This document shows, in pieces, positions 42,051 through 51,160 of a stretch of DNA of 64,000 nucleotides. Position numbers and translations under genes: made by a program. The notes below the pieces were generated by a model. The model searched no databases. It worked only from the letters and a program-made list of their open reading frames with translations, and was not told the origin of the DNA. Every line of letters starts with the position of its first letter. The first letter of the stretch is position 1. The stretch comes from Streptomyces sp. NBC_00224 (GTDB lineage Bacteria; Actinomycetota; Actinomycetes; Streptomycetales; Streptomycetaceae), in NCBI RefSeq assembly GCF_041435195.1, contig NZ_CP108106.1, positions 8,073,001-8,137,000 on the forward strand, read 5' to 3'.

Positions 42051-43265
42051 ATGACCATGTCCTTGGCCCCGGACGCGCGACCCGCACACCTGAAGTACTT
42101 CGACCCGCTGCCCGTGCCGGATGCGACGGCGCTCGGACACCTCCAGCGACTGGGTGATCTGCGCGACCCGTACGCCACGGGCCCCGCCGTCGACGAACTG
42201 TTCGCCGCCGCCGTCAACGAGGTCACCGCCTGGCACGCGGAGGGCTCGCCGTTCTACCGCCGGGTGTGGCAGGAGCACGTACGGCGGGGTGCCACGGCGC
42301 TGCGGACGGCGGACGACGCCGCCACCCTGCCGCTGATCCACGCCAACTTCTTCAAGTCCCACGAGGTGACGTCCATCCCGCCGGAACACGTCGTCGCCCA
42401 TCTGACGTCCTCCGGCACCAGCGGCCAGAAGTCGCAGATGTTCTTCGACAGCTGGTCCATCGGCTCGGTGATGCGGATGGCCGCGTTCGTCCTCGACCAC
42501 TACGGGTTCGTCACCCCGGATCAGCCCAACAACTACCTGCTCTACAGCTACGAGCCCACCGACCGGCTCCAGCTCGGCACCGCCTTCACCGACAACTTCC
42601 TGTGCGACCTCGCCCCGGTCAACCGCCGCGCCTTCGCCCTGCGCGCGGTCGGCGACGAGCACGTCTTCGACGCCTTCGGCTGTGTCGACACGCTGCTCCG
42701 GTACGCCGAAGAGGACGTACCCGTACGGCTGTTGGGGTTTCCCTCCTTCCTGTGGTTCACCCTCGAACGGATGCGGGCGATGGGAGTGCCCCCGCTCAAC
42801 CTCCGCGCCGACTCCTTCATCTACCTGGGAGGCGGCTGGAAGGGCCACTCAGGGCGCCAGATCGGCAAACACGAGCTGTACGACCGCGTCGAGGAGCAGC
42901 TCGGTATCCCGCACCACCGCGTCCGCGACAGCTACGGGGCGGTGGAGCACGGTGTCACCTACGCCGAATGCGCCCGCCACCACCTGCACGCCCCGGTGTG
43001 GTCACGCATCTTCGCCCGCGACGTGACCACTCTGCGGCCCTTGCCGTACGGGGAGAAGGGCTATCTCCACTGCGTGGCCCCGTTCATGACGTCGGTGCCG
43101 GTGCACAGCGTCGTGATGGGCGACCTGGTGTCGATCCACCCGGGCGAGGAGTGCGGCTGCGGCCTGGACACACCGTGGTTCGAGATCCACGGCCGGGCCG
43201 GGACCAGCACCAACCGCAGCTGCGCCGTGGCCGCAGCCGAACTGCTCAACAAGGAAGCGTCATGA
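42051..43265 (+). CDS. LuxE-like acyl-protein synthetase
   Basis: A 404-aa acyl-activating enzyme. It shows LPLIHANFFKSHEVTSIP, the nucleotide-binding loop LTSSGTSGQKSQMFFD (~120), FLGFPSFLWFTLE and the family C-terminal region GDLVSIHPGEECGCG. In luminous bacteria LuxE forms acyl-AMP from a fatty acid, holds the acyl group on a cysteine and hands it to LuxC for reduction to aldehyde. No luxAB or luxD gene is nearby, so light emission is not implied. It overlaps the next gene (ATGA), a LuxC-type reductase, as expected for a reductase complex. Confidence 0.9.
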   Translation: MTMSLAPDARPAHLKYFDPLPVPDATALGHLQRLGDLRDPYATGPAVDELFAAAVNEVTAWHAEGSPFYRRVWQEHVRRGATALRTADDAATLPLIHANFFKSHEVTSIPPEHVVAHLTSSGTSGQKSQMFFDSWSIGSVMRMAAFVLDHYGFVTPDQPNNYLLYSYEPTDRLQLGTAFTDNFLCDLAPVNRRAFALRAVGDEHVFDAFGCVDTLLRYAEEDVPVRLLGFPSFLWFTLERMRAMGVPPLNLRADSFIYLGGGWKGHSGRQIGKHELYDRVEEQLGIPHHRVRDSYGAVEHGVTYAECARHHLHAPVWSRIFARDVTTLRPLPYGEKGYLHCVAPFMTSVPVHSVVMGDLVSIHPGEECGCGLDTPWFEIHGRAGTSTNRSCAVAAAELLNKEAS

Positions 43266-45829
43266 ACGAGATGAGCCACCCGAACGGCATCGCGCACGAC
43301 CACCTCTGGCAGGGCGCCTGGATCGGCGACACGGAGGCGGGCAAGCGCCTGGTGGACCTGCCGGCCCTGGTCGCCGACGAACTGACCCGGCCGCTCTCCG
43401 CCCGCCAGGTCATCGCGGCCTGCGACCGGTTGAGCACTGTGCTGGGCACACCGGAGCACCCCACCCGCACGGCTCTGGCCGACCATCTGGTGGCGGCGGG
43501 TCAGGACCTCGCCTCGGCCGAGCGGAGCCTGGCCGAGATCGCGGACTTCCTGCGCCGCGACGGCCTGGAGAGAAAGGTCGTGGCAGAGCTGGGCGGCACC
43601 GCCCCGCAGAGCCTGACGCGCACCGACTTCCGCACTCCCGTCTTCGAGTCCTGGCAGCCGGTGGGTCTGCTGACGCACATCACGGCCAGCAACGACCCGA
43701 TCGTGGGGATCTTCAGCGCCGTCGAGGGGCTGCTCGCGGGCAATGTGAACGTCATCAAGGTGAGTGGCGGCGATTCACTGTTCACCCACCACCTTCTGCA
43801 CGCGCTGGGCACGCTCGACCCGGACGGCCGCATCGCCGACCGGCTCATCGTCCTGCGGTTCCCCTCGTCACGCACCGACTGGCTCCGGCGTGTCTGCCAG
43901 GCGGCCGACGCGGTCGCCGCATGGGGCGGAGAAGAGGCGATAACCGGAGTCGCCGCCCACGTACCGGCGGGGTGCCGGCTCATCGCGTTCGGCCACAAGA
44001 TCTCCTTCGCGTATGTGACGTCCGCGCTGTGGAGCGACGAGCAGACGCTGAGCGGCATCGCCGACAGTGTCTGCCGGCTCGACCAGCAGGCCTGCTCCAG
44101 CCCCCAGGTCGTCTACCTGGACACCGCCGACCGCGAGGAACTGTCCGCCTTCGCCCGACGTCTGGGCGACGCCCTGGACCGGCGCGCCGACGCCGCGTCC
44201 GACCCTTCCGTGCACGAACAGGCCGAGATCACCACGACGGTGCTCGTCGCGAAGACGGAGGAACACCTGGGCCTCACCCGCGTCCACGAGAGCCCCACCG
44301 GAGCCTGGCGGATCCTCGTCGACCACCGCGGCGCACTGCGCGCTTCCCCGCTGTACCGCACGGTATGGGTCAAGCCGCTACCCCGTGACGAGATCATCAG
44401 CACGCTGCGTCCCATGCGCCGCTTCCTGCAGACGGCCGGTCTCGCCGCCGCACGCGGCGACGTCCCGGGCCTCGCCGCCCGGCTGTTCACGGCCGGAGCC
44501 CTGCGCGTCACTCCCGTCGGCTCGATGCTGGACAGCTACCCCGGCGAACCGCACGACGGCCTCTACCCCCTGCAGCGCTACAGCCGTCGGGTCAGCACCC
44601 GGCTCGACGACCGCTTCACCCACGACACCTGCCTCGACGACCTGCGCCGACCCGCCGACGGCGAGCCCGTGCCCCCGCTGTGGCAACGCCCCGACCCCGC
44701 GGACCCCGTTCTGGGCAAGGCCGATGTGCAGAGGCTCAACGCCTCGATCCCGCCCGAGAAGGCCCAGCTCCATCTGGCCAGCGGCGGCAGCAGCGGAACC
44801 CCGGCCGTGTCCCTCTACACGTACGCCGACTTCCGCACACAGACGCGCCGCGCCGGCGAGGGACTGGTGGCCGCCGGCCTTGACGTACGCACCGACCGGG
44901 TGGCGAACCTCCTGTACGCGGGTGACATGTACGCCAGCTTCCTCTACGGCCATGGGCTGCTGGAGGCGGTAGACGCGGTCCAACTGCCCATCTGCGCGGG
45001 CAGTGACTACGAACGCGACGCCCGGCTCATCGTCCGGCACCGCGCCAACACCCTGCTCGCGATGCCCTCGTACCTCTGGCAGCTGTTCCAGAACGCCGGT
45101 GACGTCCTGGACGCGTACGGCGGCGTCAAGAAGATCTTCTACGGCGGCGAGCACTTCAGTGCCGAGCAGCGCGCCCAGCTCCGAGAACGCCACGGCGTCG
45201 AGCTGATCCGCTCGTTCGTGTACGGCGGGACGGACCTCGGCACCATGGGCCACCAGTGCGGACACGCCGAAGGCAGCGTCCACCACCTCTTCAGCGACCT
45301 GTTCACCCTGGAGATCCTCGAAGTCGACTCCGACCGCCCGGTCGCGCGAGGGGCCACCGGCCGCCTGGTCTTCACGCCGCACACCCGCAGCGCGCCGCCC
45401 ATCACCCGCTACGAGCAGGGTGACCTGGGACGGTGGGTCGAGGGCACGTGCGACTGCGGTCGCACCACCCCCCGCTTCGAACTGCTCGGCCGCACCGGGG
45501 ACGTGGTCCGAGCCGGAACGTACTTCGTCAACTACCGGCGCATCGCCCGTATCGCGGCGGAACACCTCGGGTACTGCGGCGAACTCCAGATGGTAGTGGA
45601 GGCGGCCCCGAGCCGTGAGCGGATCACCGTCAGGATGGACGAGGACGGCGTGAGCGACCCGGCGGCAGCGACCCGCACCCTGCTGGCCCACTACCCCGAA
45701 CTGTACGAAGCGGTCACCGCTGAGGGGCTGCTCGACCTGTCGGTCCAAGCGGTCGCTCCTGGCGACTTCGAACGCAGCGCGGCGAGCGGGAAGTTGCGCA
45801 CGGTGGTGGACCGGCGACTGCCGGGGTAA
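43262..45829 (+). CDS. LuxC-like acyl reductase fused to a PaaK-like adenylating domain
   Basis: An 855-aa protein. Residues ~1-460 match LuxC acyl-CoA reductase: VGLLTHITASNDPIVGIFSA, GNVNVIKVSGGDS, and the nucleophile Cys278 in RLDQQACSSPQVVY, an ALDH-like fold using NADPH. Residues ~490-855 are a phenylacetate-CoA-ligase/LuxE-like adenylating domain: LASGGSSGTPAVSLY, FYGGEHFS, GDLGRWVEGTCDCG and LLGRTGDVVRAGTYFVNY. One chain could thus activate and reduce a carboxylic acid, with the separate LuxE as second activator. The operon ends at a strong terminator. Confidence 0.9.
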   Translation: MNEMSHPNGIAHDHLWQGAWIGDTEAGKRLVDLPALVADELTRPLSARQVIAACDRLSTVLGTPEHPTRTALADHLVAAGQDLASAERSLAEIADFLRRDGLERKVVAELGGTAPQSLTRTDFRTPVFESWQPVGLLTHITASNDPIVGIFSAVEGLLAGNVNVIKVSGGDSLFTHHLLHALGTLDPDGRIADRLIVLRFPSSRTDWLRRVCQAADAVAAWGGEEAITGVAAHVPAGCRLIAFGHKISFAYVTSALWSDEQTLSGIADSVCRLDQQACSSPQVVYLDTADREELSAFARRLGDALDRRADAASDPSVHEQAEITTTVLVAKTEEHLGLTRVHESPTGAWRILVDHRGALRASPLYRTVWVKPLPRDEIISTLRPMRRFLQTAGLAAARGDVPGLAARLFTAGALRVTPVGSMLDSYPGEPHDGLYPLQRYSRRVSTRLDDRFTHDTCLDDLRRPADGEPVPPLWQRPDPADPVLGKADVQRLNASIPPEKAQLHLASGGSSGTPAVSLYTYADFRTQTRRAGEGLVAAGLDVRTDRVANLLYAGDMYASFLYGHGLLEAVDAVQLPICAGSDYERDARLIVRHRANTLLAMPSYLWQLFQNAGDVLDAYGGVKKIFYGGEHFSAEQRAQLRERHGVELIRSFVYGGTDLGTMGHQCGHAEGSVHHLFSDLFTLEILEVDSDRPVARGATGRLVFTPHTRSAPPITRYEQGDLGRWVEGTCDCGRTTPRFELLGRTGDVVRAGTYFVNYRRIARIAAEHLGYCGELQMVVEAAPSRERITVRMDEDGVSDPAAATRTLLAHYPELYEAVTAEGLLDLSVQAVAPGDFERSAASGKLRTVVDRRLPG

Positions 45830-45831
45830 GA

Positions 45832-45868
45832 CATCGCGGGCACCGCCGGTCCGGCGGTGCCCGCGATG
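45832..45868. terminator. Bidirectional terminator between the LuxC-like and LAL genes
   Basis: An 18-bp perfect stem (CATCGCGGGCACCGCCGG and its complement) around a single base. It lies between the convergent stops at 45829 and 45879. Confidence 0.95.
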
Positions 45869-45878
45869 CTCTGGGACC

Positions 45879-48782
45879 TCAGCGACTGCCCGCCCCGGCC
45901 ATCTCCGGGGCTTTCGGGGTTTCCGGGGCGGCGCCGATCAGGAGCAGCGGGCCGAGGCCCTGCCGCTTCACTCCCAGCTTGCGATAGGCGCTGGAGAGGT
46001 GGAACTCCACGTTGCGGACGCTGACGCACAGGTTCTGGGCGATCTGCCGGTTCGTGGCGCCGCGTGCCGCGGCGAGGCCGATCTGGTGCTCCTGCGGGGT
46101 GAGACCGTGCGGAATGTGCGCACGGCGTCCCTTGCGCCGCCCGCCACGGATCCCGGCGAGCAGCTCCTCCCCGCGCCGCGCCAGCGGCTCGGCGCCGCAC
46201 TCGGACGCCAGGGGGATCGCCTGGTCCAGGATGGCGCGGGCCTCGTCGTCGCTGCCCTCCGCGTGAACCAGCGCCGCCAGGTCCAGCAGCGCCGCGGCGT
46301 GGCCGAGGCGGTAGGGGGAGGCGGCGAGCCGCGCCACCGCGGCCTTCAGCAGTTCGTGTCCCTCGCCCGCGCCCACAGCCATGGCCAGCGCGTGCTGGGC
46401 GACGCCGATGACGCGGTCGGTCCCCCAGACGAATGCCAGGGCCAGGTCTTCCTCGGCCAGCTCACGGGCGCGCTCGCGCTGCCCGAGTGCGGTGTGGGCC
46501 GCCGCGGCCCGTGAGCGCCAGGGCAGAATCGCGGGGTTGCGCATCTGCCATGCCTCCGCCCGCCGACCGCACTCCTCCAGGTCCTCGACGGCACCCTGGG
46601 GGTCCCCTTCGGCCAGGCGCAGGCGGCCTCGTGCGTAGAGGAGGAACGTGTATTCCAGGATCTGCGGCACATCGTCCTCCGCGCTCATGTGGCGGGAGAG
46701 GAGTTCGCGGGCCTCGCCCATCCGTCCGAGCGAGACGAGGACGTCGGTGAGCCAGACGGCGCAGGTGACGGCGCAGTGGTCGCGGCGCACATCGATGCCG
46801 TAGTCCTCGAACGACTTCAGAGCGGTGGAGAAACGCCGGGCCGCCTCGTGCAGGTCTCCCGAGTGGGTGGCTTTCAGGCCGTGGGCCATCTCCATGATGG
46901 CGACGGCGCGGGGCCACCCGCTGCCCTGGGCGATGCGGTCGGTGACGGCGTACACCTCGTCGATGGCGGCCGAGGCGTCGGTGCGGGCCAGGGCGAACAA
47001 CGTGTAGTAGGAGGGCGGGCGGAAGAAGTTCTGGTCGGCGCCGAGGATCGCCCCACGTGCGCAGCGCACCACCTTCTCGCGGTCCTCCCCGCGCCAGGCC
47101 GTCATGGTGGCGAGCATCCCCTGCTGGTGGCGGCGCACATCGAGGTCGCCGCGGGCCGGCCGGGCCATGCGCTCCGCTCGACGCCAGGCGGTGGACACGG
47201 TCGGCAGCCGCAGGAACGCCGGCATCATGGCCGCCGCCTCCAGCCGCCAGGCGAGGTCGCGGTCCTCGCCGCCGAGGTCGGCGAGGACGGTGTCCGCGAT
47301 CTGCGAGGCCTCCTCGTGGGCCGAGAGCATGCACAGCGCGGGCACGAGCTTGAGCGCCGCCTGTGCCGCCTGGCGGGCGTCGGTGGCGGCCGCCAGCGCC
47401 TCCCGCAGATGAGCGATGCTGTCGTGCGGTGCGTACGACAGCTCGGCGCTGCCGAGGTCGCACAGCACGGCGCTGTGCTCGTCCGGCGACAGCGGCTGCT
47501 TGAGGGCGTGGCGCAGATAGGTGGCAGCGACGTCCGGGGCGCCGCGGCCCGCCGCGAGCTTGGCCGCGCGACGCAGCTCCTCGCACGCCCAGGGTGCGGC
47601 GGAGGAACGGGAACGCAGGAGATGGGCGGCGACCTGCTCGGACGGGGCGTGTGCGGCGCGGAGCAGGTGCGCGGCCCGGCCGTGCGCGGTGATGCGCGCG
47701 CCCATCGGGATGCTCTCCAGGACGGCGTTGCGCACGAAGGAGTGGGAGAAGCCGAGCGGGTGGGAGTTGGGCACCACGGACATCGCCGCGAGGGCGTCCA
47801 GGGCGCGCGCGGCGTGGGCCGGTGCCAGGCCCGCGAGGTCGGCCGCGACGTCGAACTCGGCACCGTCGCCGAGGACGGCCACGGCGTGTGCCAGGGCTTC
47901 GGTGTCGGGACGGGCCCGGAACCGTGCGCGCAGCCGTGCCGCCACCGCGGGGGAGCCGAGTCGGCGCACCTCGTCGGGGCCGAGCTGCTCCGCGGGGGTG
48001 CCCGACTGACCGAGTACGCGCAGCAGCTCGGCCAGCAAGAAGGGGTTACCCCGGGTTACCTCGGTGCAGGCCGCGACCACGTCCGCGCCCGTACGCCCCA
48101 GCGACCTGTGCACGACCTCCGCCACGGTCTCGTCGCTCATGGGGGCGAGCCGCAGTTCACGGGCCTGGCTGCTCAGGGCGAGGAGGGGCTCCTCCGCGTA
48201 GGGCTGCTCACCGTCCGTGGTGGACAGGAGCAGCGTGATGGGGCGGCCGACGAGCCGGTGCGCCGCGTAGGAGAGGAAGCGCATCGAGGGGGCGTCGGCG
48301 GCGTGGGCGTCGTCGACGACGAGGAGGAGGGGCGAGCGCTCGGCGAGCTTGGTGATCAGCCGGTACAGGGCGTGGTGCGTCGCGTACGTACTGGTAGGGG
48401 GCGCGTCGAACGACGCCTCGTCCACCACGAGCCGCGCCGGCGGGCCGGCCAGGTCCAGCAGCGACTGACGGGTGGGCTCGTCGGTCTTCGCGAGGAGGTC
48501 GCCGAACATCTGGCGCACCACCCCGAAGGGGAAATCCCGCTCCAGCGGAGCACCGCACGCGCTGCCCACGAGGACGGGGACGCCGAAGCCCGCGCCGGTG
48601 AGGGCCCGGATCAGCGACGTCTTGCCGATGCCCGACTCGCCGACGAGGTGGACCAGCGCCGGGTGGCCGGCGGCCGAGGCGCGCACGGTCTCACACAGTG
48701 TGTGCAGTTCCCCCGCGCGTCCTGCGAGGGGGAGCGTGTCATACCGGTGTTCTGTCGCCGTATAACCACCTGTGTGCGACAT
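45879..48782 (-). CDS. LAL-family (large ATP-binding LuxR) transcriptional activator
   Basis: A 967-aa regulator. The N-terminal AAA-like ATPase has Walker A VGESGIGKTSLI (~50) and Walker B LLLVVDDAHAAD (~160). The centre is alpha-helical, TPR/MalT-like (~400-880). The C-terminus is a LuxR HTH: LTPQEHQIGLAAARGATNRQ and VRNVEFHLSSAYRKLGVKR. LAL proteins such as PikD are pathway-specific activators of polyketide clusters. ATG 48782 is taken because the Walker region follows at the usual distance; the frame is open further upstream but without family resemblance. It adjoins the two-component pair. Confidence 0.92.
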   Translation of the reverse strand: MSHTGGYTATEHRYDTLPLAGRAGELHTLCETVRASAAGHPALVHLVGESGIGKTSLIRALTGAGFGVPVLVGSACGAPLERDFPFGVVRQMFGDLLAKTDEPTRQSLLDLAGPPARLVVDEASFDAPPTSTYATHHALYRLITKLAERSPLLLVVDDAHAADAPSMRFLSYAAHRLVGRPITLLLSTTDGEQPYAEEPLLALSSQARELRLAPMSDETVAEVVHRSLGRTGADVVAACTEVTRGNPFLLAELLRVLGQSGTPAEQLGPDEVRRLGSPAVAARLRARFRARPDTEALAHAVAVLGDGAEFDVAADLAGLAPAHAARALDALAAMSVVPNSHPLGFSHSFVRNAVLESIPMGARITAHGRAAHLLRAAHAPSEQVAAHLLRSRSSAAPWACEELRRAAKLAAGRGAPDVAATYLRHALKQPLSPDEHSAVLCDLGSAELSYAPHDSIAHLREALAAATDARQAAQAALKLVPALCMLSAHEEASQIADTVLADLGGEDRDLAWRLEAAAMMPAFLRLPTVSTAWRRAERMARPARGDLDVRRHQQGMLATMTAWRGEDREKVVRCARGAILGADQNFFRPPSYYTLFALARTDASAAIDEVYAVTDRIAQGSGWPRAVAIMEMAHGLKATHSGDLHEAARRFSTALKSFEDYGIDVRRDHCAVTCAVWLTDVLVSLGRMGEARELLSRHMSAEDDVPQILEYTFLLYARGRLRLAEGDPQGAVEDLEECGRRAEAWQMRNPAILPWRSRAAAAHTALGQRERARELAEEDLALAFVWGTDRVIGVAQHALAMAVGAGEGHELLKAAVARLAASPYRLGHAAALLDLAALVHAEGSDDEARAILDQAIPLASECGAEPLARRGEELLAGIRGGRRKGRRAHIPHGLTPQEHQIGLAAARGATNRQIAQNLCVSVRNVEFHLSSAYRKLGVKRQGLGPLLLIGAAPETPKAPEMAGAGSR

Positions 48783-49055
48783 ACGGGAGCTGCCTTTCGT
48801 CGCCGGGAGGAGAGCGGGATGGCCGGGAGGGCGGCAGGCTGCGAGCACCCGGGGAGGCGGGCGGCGGTGCCTGAGGTGTGGGGAGGGACCGCCGATGAGG
48901 GGCCGTGCCGGGATGCGTACGGCGCTGCGGGGCCACGGAAACAACCATGGCCCGGGCCCGCCCGCCGACGGACCCCTCCCGTGTCGGCCCCTGCCCCCGC
49001 CACCCGGTGGGGGTAGTGCCCCGCACCTCACGGGGCGCCGTGGGCGCGGGCGCCC

Positions 49056-49061
49056 TAGAGT
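49056..49061 (+). promoter_or_regulatory. -10 box of a leaderless response-regulator transcript
   Basis: TAGAGT lies seven bases before GTG 49069 and no ribosome site intervenes, so transcription probably starts at or next to the start codon. Confidence 0.5.
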
Positions 49062-49068
49062 CGGGTAC

Positions 49069-49773
49069 GTGGGATCGGAACGGGAAGATCGGGCGATCCG
49101 CGTAGTGGTCGTCGACGACGAACAGCTCGTTCGCTCGGGCCTGCGGATGATCTTGGGTGCGGCACCGGACATCGAGGTGGTCGCGGACTGCGCCGGTGGC
49201 CAGGCGGTGGACACCGTCCTCGCGCAGCGGCCCGACGTCGTGATGCTGGACATCCGGATGCCGGACGTGGACGGGCTGACCGTACTGAACCAGCTCGCCG
49301 CCGCTCTGGGGGAGCGGCTACCCGCTGTCACCATGCTCACCACGTTCGACACCGACGAGTACCTCGCCACCGCGCTCCGCGCCGGCGCGTCCGGCTTCCT
49401 GCTCAAGGACACCGAGCCCGAGCAGCTCGCCCAGGCCGTCCGTGTGCTGGCCGCCGGAGGAAGCACCCTGGACCCCACGGTGGCCCGTACGGTGATCGGT
49501 GGCTATGTGGACGGGACCGATGGCGCCCAGCCGGCGAAGCGGGCGGTGGAAGGACTCACCGACCGGGAGCGGGAGGTACTCGTGCTGCTCGGGCAGGGGC
49601 TCTCGAACGCGGAGATCGCGGCCCGCCTCCACCTCGCGCACGGCACCGTCAAGGACCACGTGAGCGCGCTGCTCGGGAAACTGGGCGGCCTCAACCGCGT
49701 ACAAGCGGCCGTCATCGCCGAGCGGGCCGGGCTGGTGGAGAACCGCACGGACGAGCCCCGGCATCCCGTATGA
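49069..49773 (+). CDS. NarL/FixJ-family response regulator
   Basis: A 234-aa response regulator with an intact receiver: acidic pair in VVVDDEQLVRSG, phosphoacceptor Asp in VVMLDIRMPD (~62), and switch Lys in FLLKDTEPEQ. The C-terminal LuxR HTH reads LTDREREVLVLLGQGLSNAE. GTG 49069 is chosen because it directly precedes the receiver fold and fits a leaderless start. Its stop overlaps the kinase start (ATGA), so the two form a cognate pair. It diverges from the LAL gene and may control the cluster. Confidence 0.93.
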   Translation: MGSEREDRAIRVVVVDDEQLVRSGLRMILGAAPDIEVVADCAGGQAVDTVLAQRPDVVMLDIRMPDVDGLTVLNQLAAALGERLPAVTMLTTFDTDEYLATALRAGASGFLLKDTEPEQLAQAVRVLAAGGSTLDPTVARTVIGGYVDGTDGAQPAKRAVEGLTDREREVLVLLGQGLSNAEIAARLHLAHGTVKDHVSALLGKLGGLNRVQAAVIAERAGLVENRTDEPRHPV

Positions 49774-50894
49774 CGCTCACTCCGGCACAGTGGCGCCTGT
49801 TGTGCCTCCTCGGACCGGTGATCCTGGGCGTGGGCGACACCTTCATCTCGGACGTCCCGCTGAGCGCTGTCGAGCGGACGCTCTCGGTGGGGGCCGGGCT
49901 GGCGCTGATCTTCCGGCTGCGGCTGCCGGTCACCACGCTGCTCGTCACCCTGCCCGGTGTGTACATGGGCAGCGCCTGGCTGGCAGGGCTGATCGCCCTG
50001 TACACCATCAGCCGCCTCAGACCGGACCGTCTGCTGCTCACGACGTGCGCCCTGCTGGTGACGGCCGTGGAGGTCCTGCCCCACCCACTGGGAGCGGCAG
50101 AGCTGCGGGGCAGGCTCGCCGACCTGGTCTGGGTGGAGAAGGTGCTGGGGTCGCCCATCGCCGCGATCGCCCTGGGGCGGGCGGTCGCGTTGCGCCACGA
50201 GCTCGCGGCGCGGCTGAGGGAACTCACCGAAGGGCGAAGCAGGGAGGACCACCTGCTGGCCGAGCGGGTGCTCGCCACGGAGCGCGCTCAGCTGGCCCGT
50301 GAGATGCACGATGTCGTGGCCCACCAGGTGAGCCTCATCAGCCTGCAGGCCGGCGCGCTGCGTATGAGTACCACGGACACCGCGTCGCGGGAGACCGCCG
50401 ACACCATTCGCATGCTCTCCGTCAGGACCCTGGAGGAACTGCGCCACATGGTCGGCGTGCTGCGCGCCGCGGGCGGCGGCCCCGTGGAGCGCAGACCACA
50501 GCCCCGGCTGTCGGACCTGCCCCGGCTCATCGGCGAGAGCACCCTCGACGTCGATGCCGACATCGACTACGAGGAGTGCACCGCCTGTCCGGAAGGCGTG
50601 GAGAGAGCGGCGTTCCGGATCGTCCAAGAAGCCCTGACCAACGTCCGCAAACACGCCCCTGGAGCCAAGGTCCGCATCCGTCTGCGGTGTGCGGGCCACG
50701 AGCTGCGGGTGGAGATCCGCAATGCCGCGGCCGCCCCCGGGGCCGCCCCGTTGGACCTGCCCAGCGGCGGGCACGGCCTGATCGGCCTCAGCGAGCGTGT
50801 CTACCTGCTGGGGGGTTTCTTCAGCGCGGGCGCGGATGACGCCGGTGGCTTTTCGGTCAGCGCCACCATCCCGACGGCGACGGGACAGTCCTGA
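49770..50894 (+). CDS. Two-component sensor histidine kinase (HisKA_3 type)
   Basis: A 374-aa membrane kinase. Four to five hydrophobic helices occupy residues ~10-150 with almost no extracytoplasmic loop, suggesting a membrane-embedded signal. The phosphoacceptor is His in AREMHDVVAHQVSLISLQAG (~185). The HATPase domain shows RIVQEALTNVRKHAPG and SGGHGLIGLSERV. It is the partner of the adjacent NarL-type regulator. Confidence 0.93.
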   Translation: MTLTPAQWRLLCLLGPVILGVGDTFISDVPLSAVERTLSVGAGLALIFRLRLPVTTLLVTLPGVYMGSAWLAGLIALYTISRLRPDRLLLTTCALLVTAVEVLPHPLGAAELRGRLADLVWVEKVLGSPIAAIALGRAVALRHELAARLRELTEGRSREDHLLAERVLATERAQLAREMHDVVAHQVSLISLQAGALRMSTTDTASRETADTIRMLSVRTLEELRHMVGVLRAAGGGPVERRPQPRLSDLPRLIGESTLDVDADIDYEECTACPEGVERAAFRIVQEALTNVRKHAPGAKVRIRLRCAGHELRVEIRNAAAAPGAAPLDLPSGGHGLIGLSERVYLLGGFFSAGADDAGGFSVSATIPTATGQS

Positions 50895-50936
50895 CCGCAC
50901 ACCCCGTCCCATGCGCCGGGGAGGGAGTTTGGATCC

Positions 50937-51151
50937 TTACGTTCGTTCCGTCAGCAACCCCGCCAACTGGTCCGCGAATTCGGTGAACCGGTCCAGCATG
51001 GGCCCGTTGCGGGCGATGCGGAATCCGTGGCGGCGGCCCCGGAACGCGGTCTGGACGGCGTGGAACTGGGCCCACCGCCGGGTGCGTTCGCGGTCGAGTT
51101 CCGCCGCCTCGGCGAAGACGTCGAGGCCGTCGGTCAGGGCGTACGAAGTAC
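50937..51151 (-). pseudogene. C-terminal remnant of an APH/kinase-like gene
   Basis: A frame of about 70 codons ending TAA at 50937-50939 has coding character but no start codon or N-terminal domain. It reads ALTDGLDVFAEAAELD, then RWAQFHAVQTAFRG, and ends LDRFTEFADQLAGLLTERT. This resembles the last helices of aminoglycoside/hydroxyurea phosphotransferases. The upstream part has been replaced by the divergent M20 peptidase gene. Family assignment is tentative. Confidence 0.5.
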
Positions 51152-51154
51152 GCT
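51149..51154 (+). promoter_or_regulatory. -10 box of a leaderless M20 peptidase transcript
   Basis: TACGCT stands six bases before GTG 51161 and no ribosome site is present, fitting transcription from the start codon. Confidence 0.45.
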
Positions 51155-51160
51155 GACCGC

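Noticed and set aside
42266..43261. N-terminal extension of the LuxC-like protein through the LuxE gene
   Set aside because: This stretch is the LuxE gene in another frame. ATG 43262 overlaps the LuxE stop in the standard coupled arrangement.
42051..45829. A bacterial luminescence (lux) operon
   Set aside because: LuxE- and LuxC-like genes are present, but there is no luxA, luxB or luxD, and the reductase is fused to another domain.
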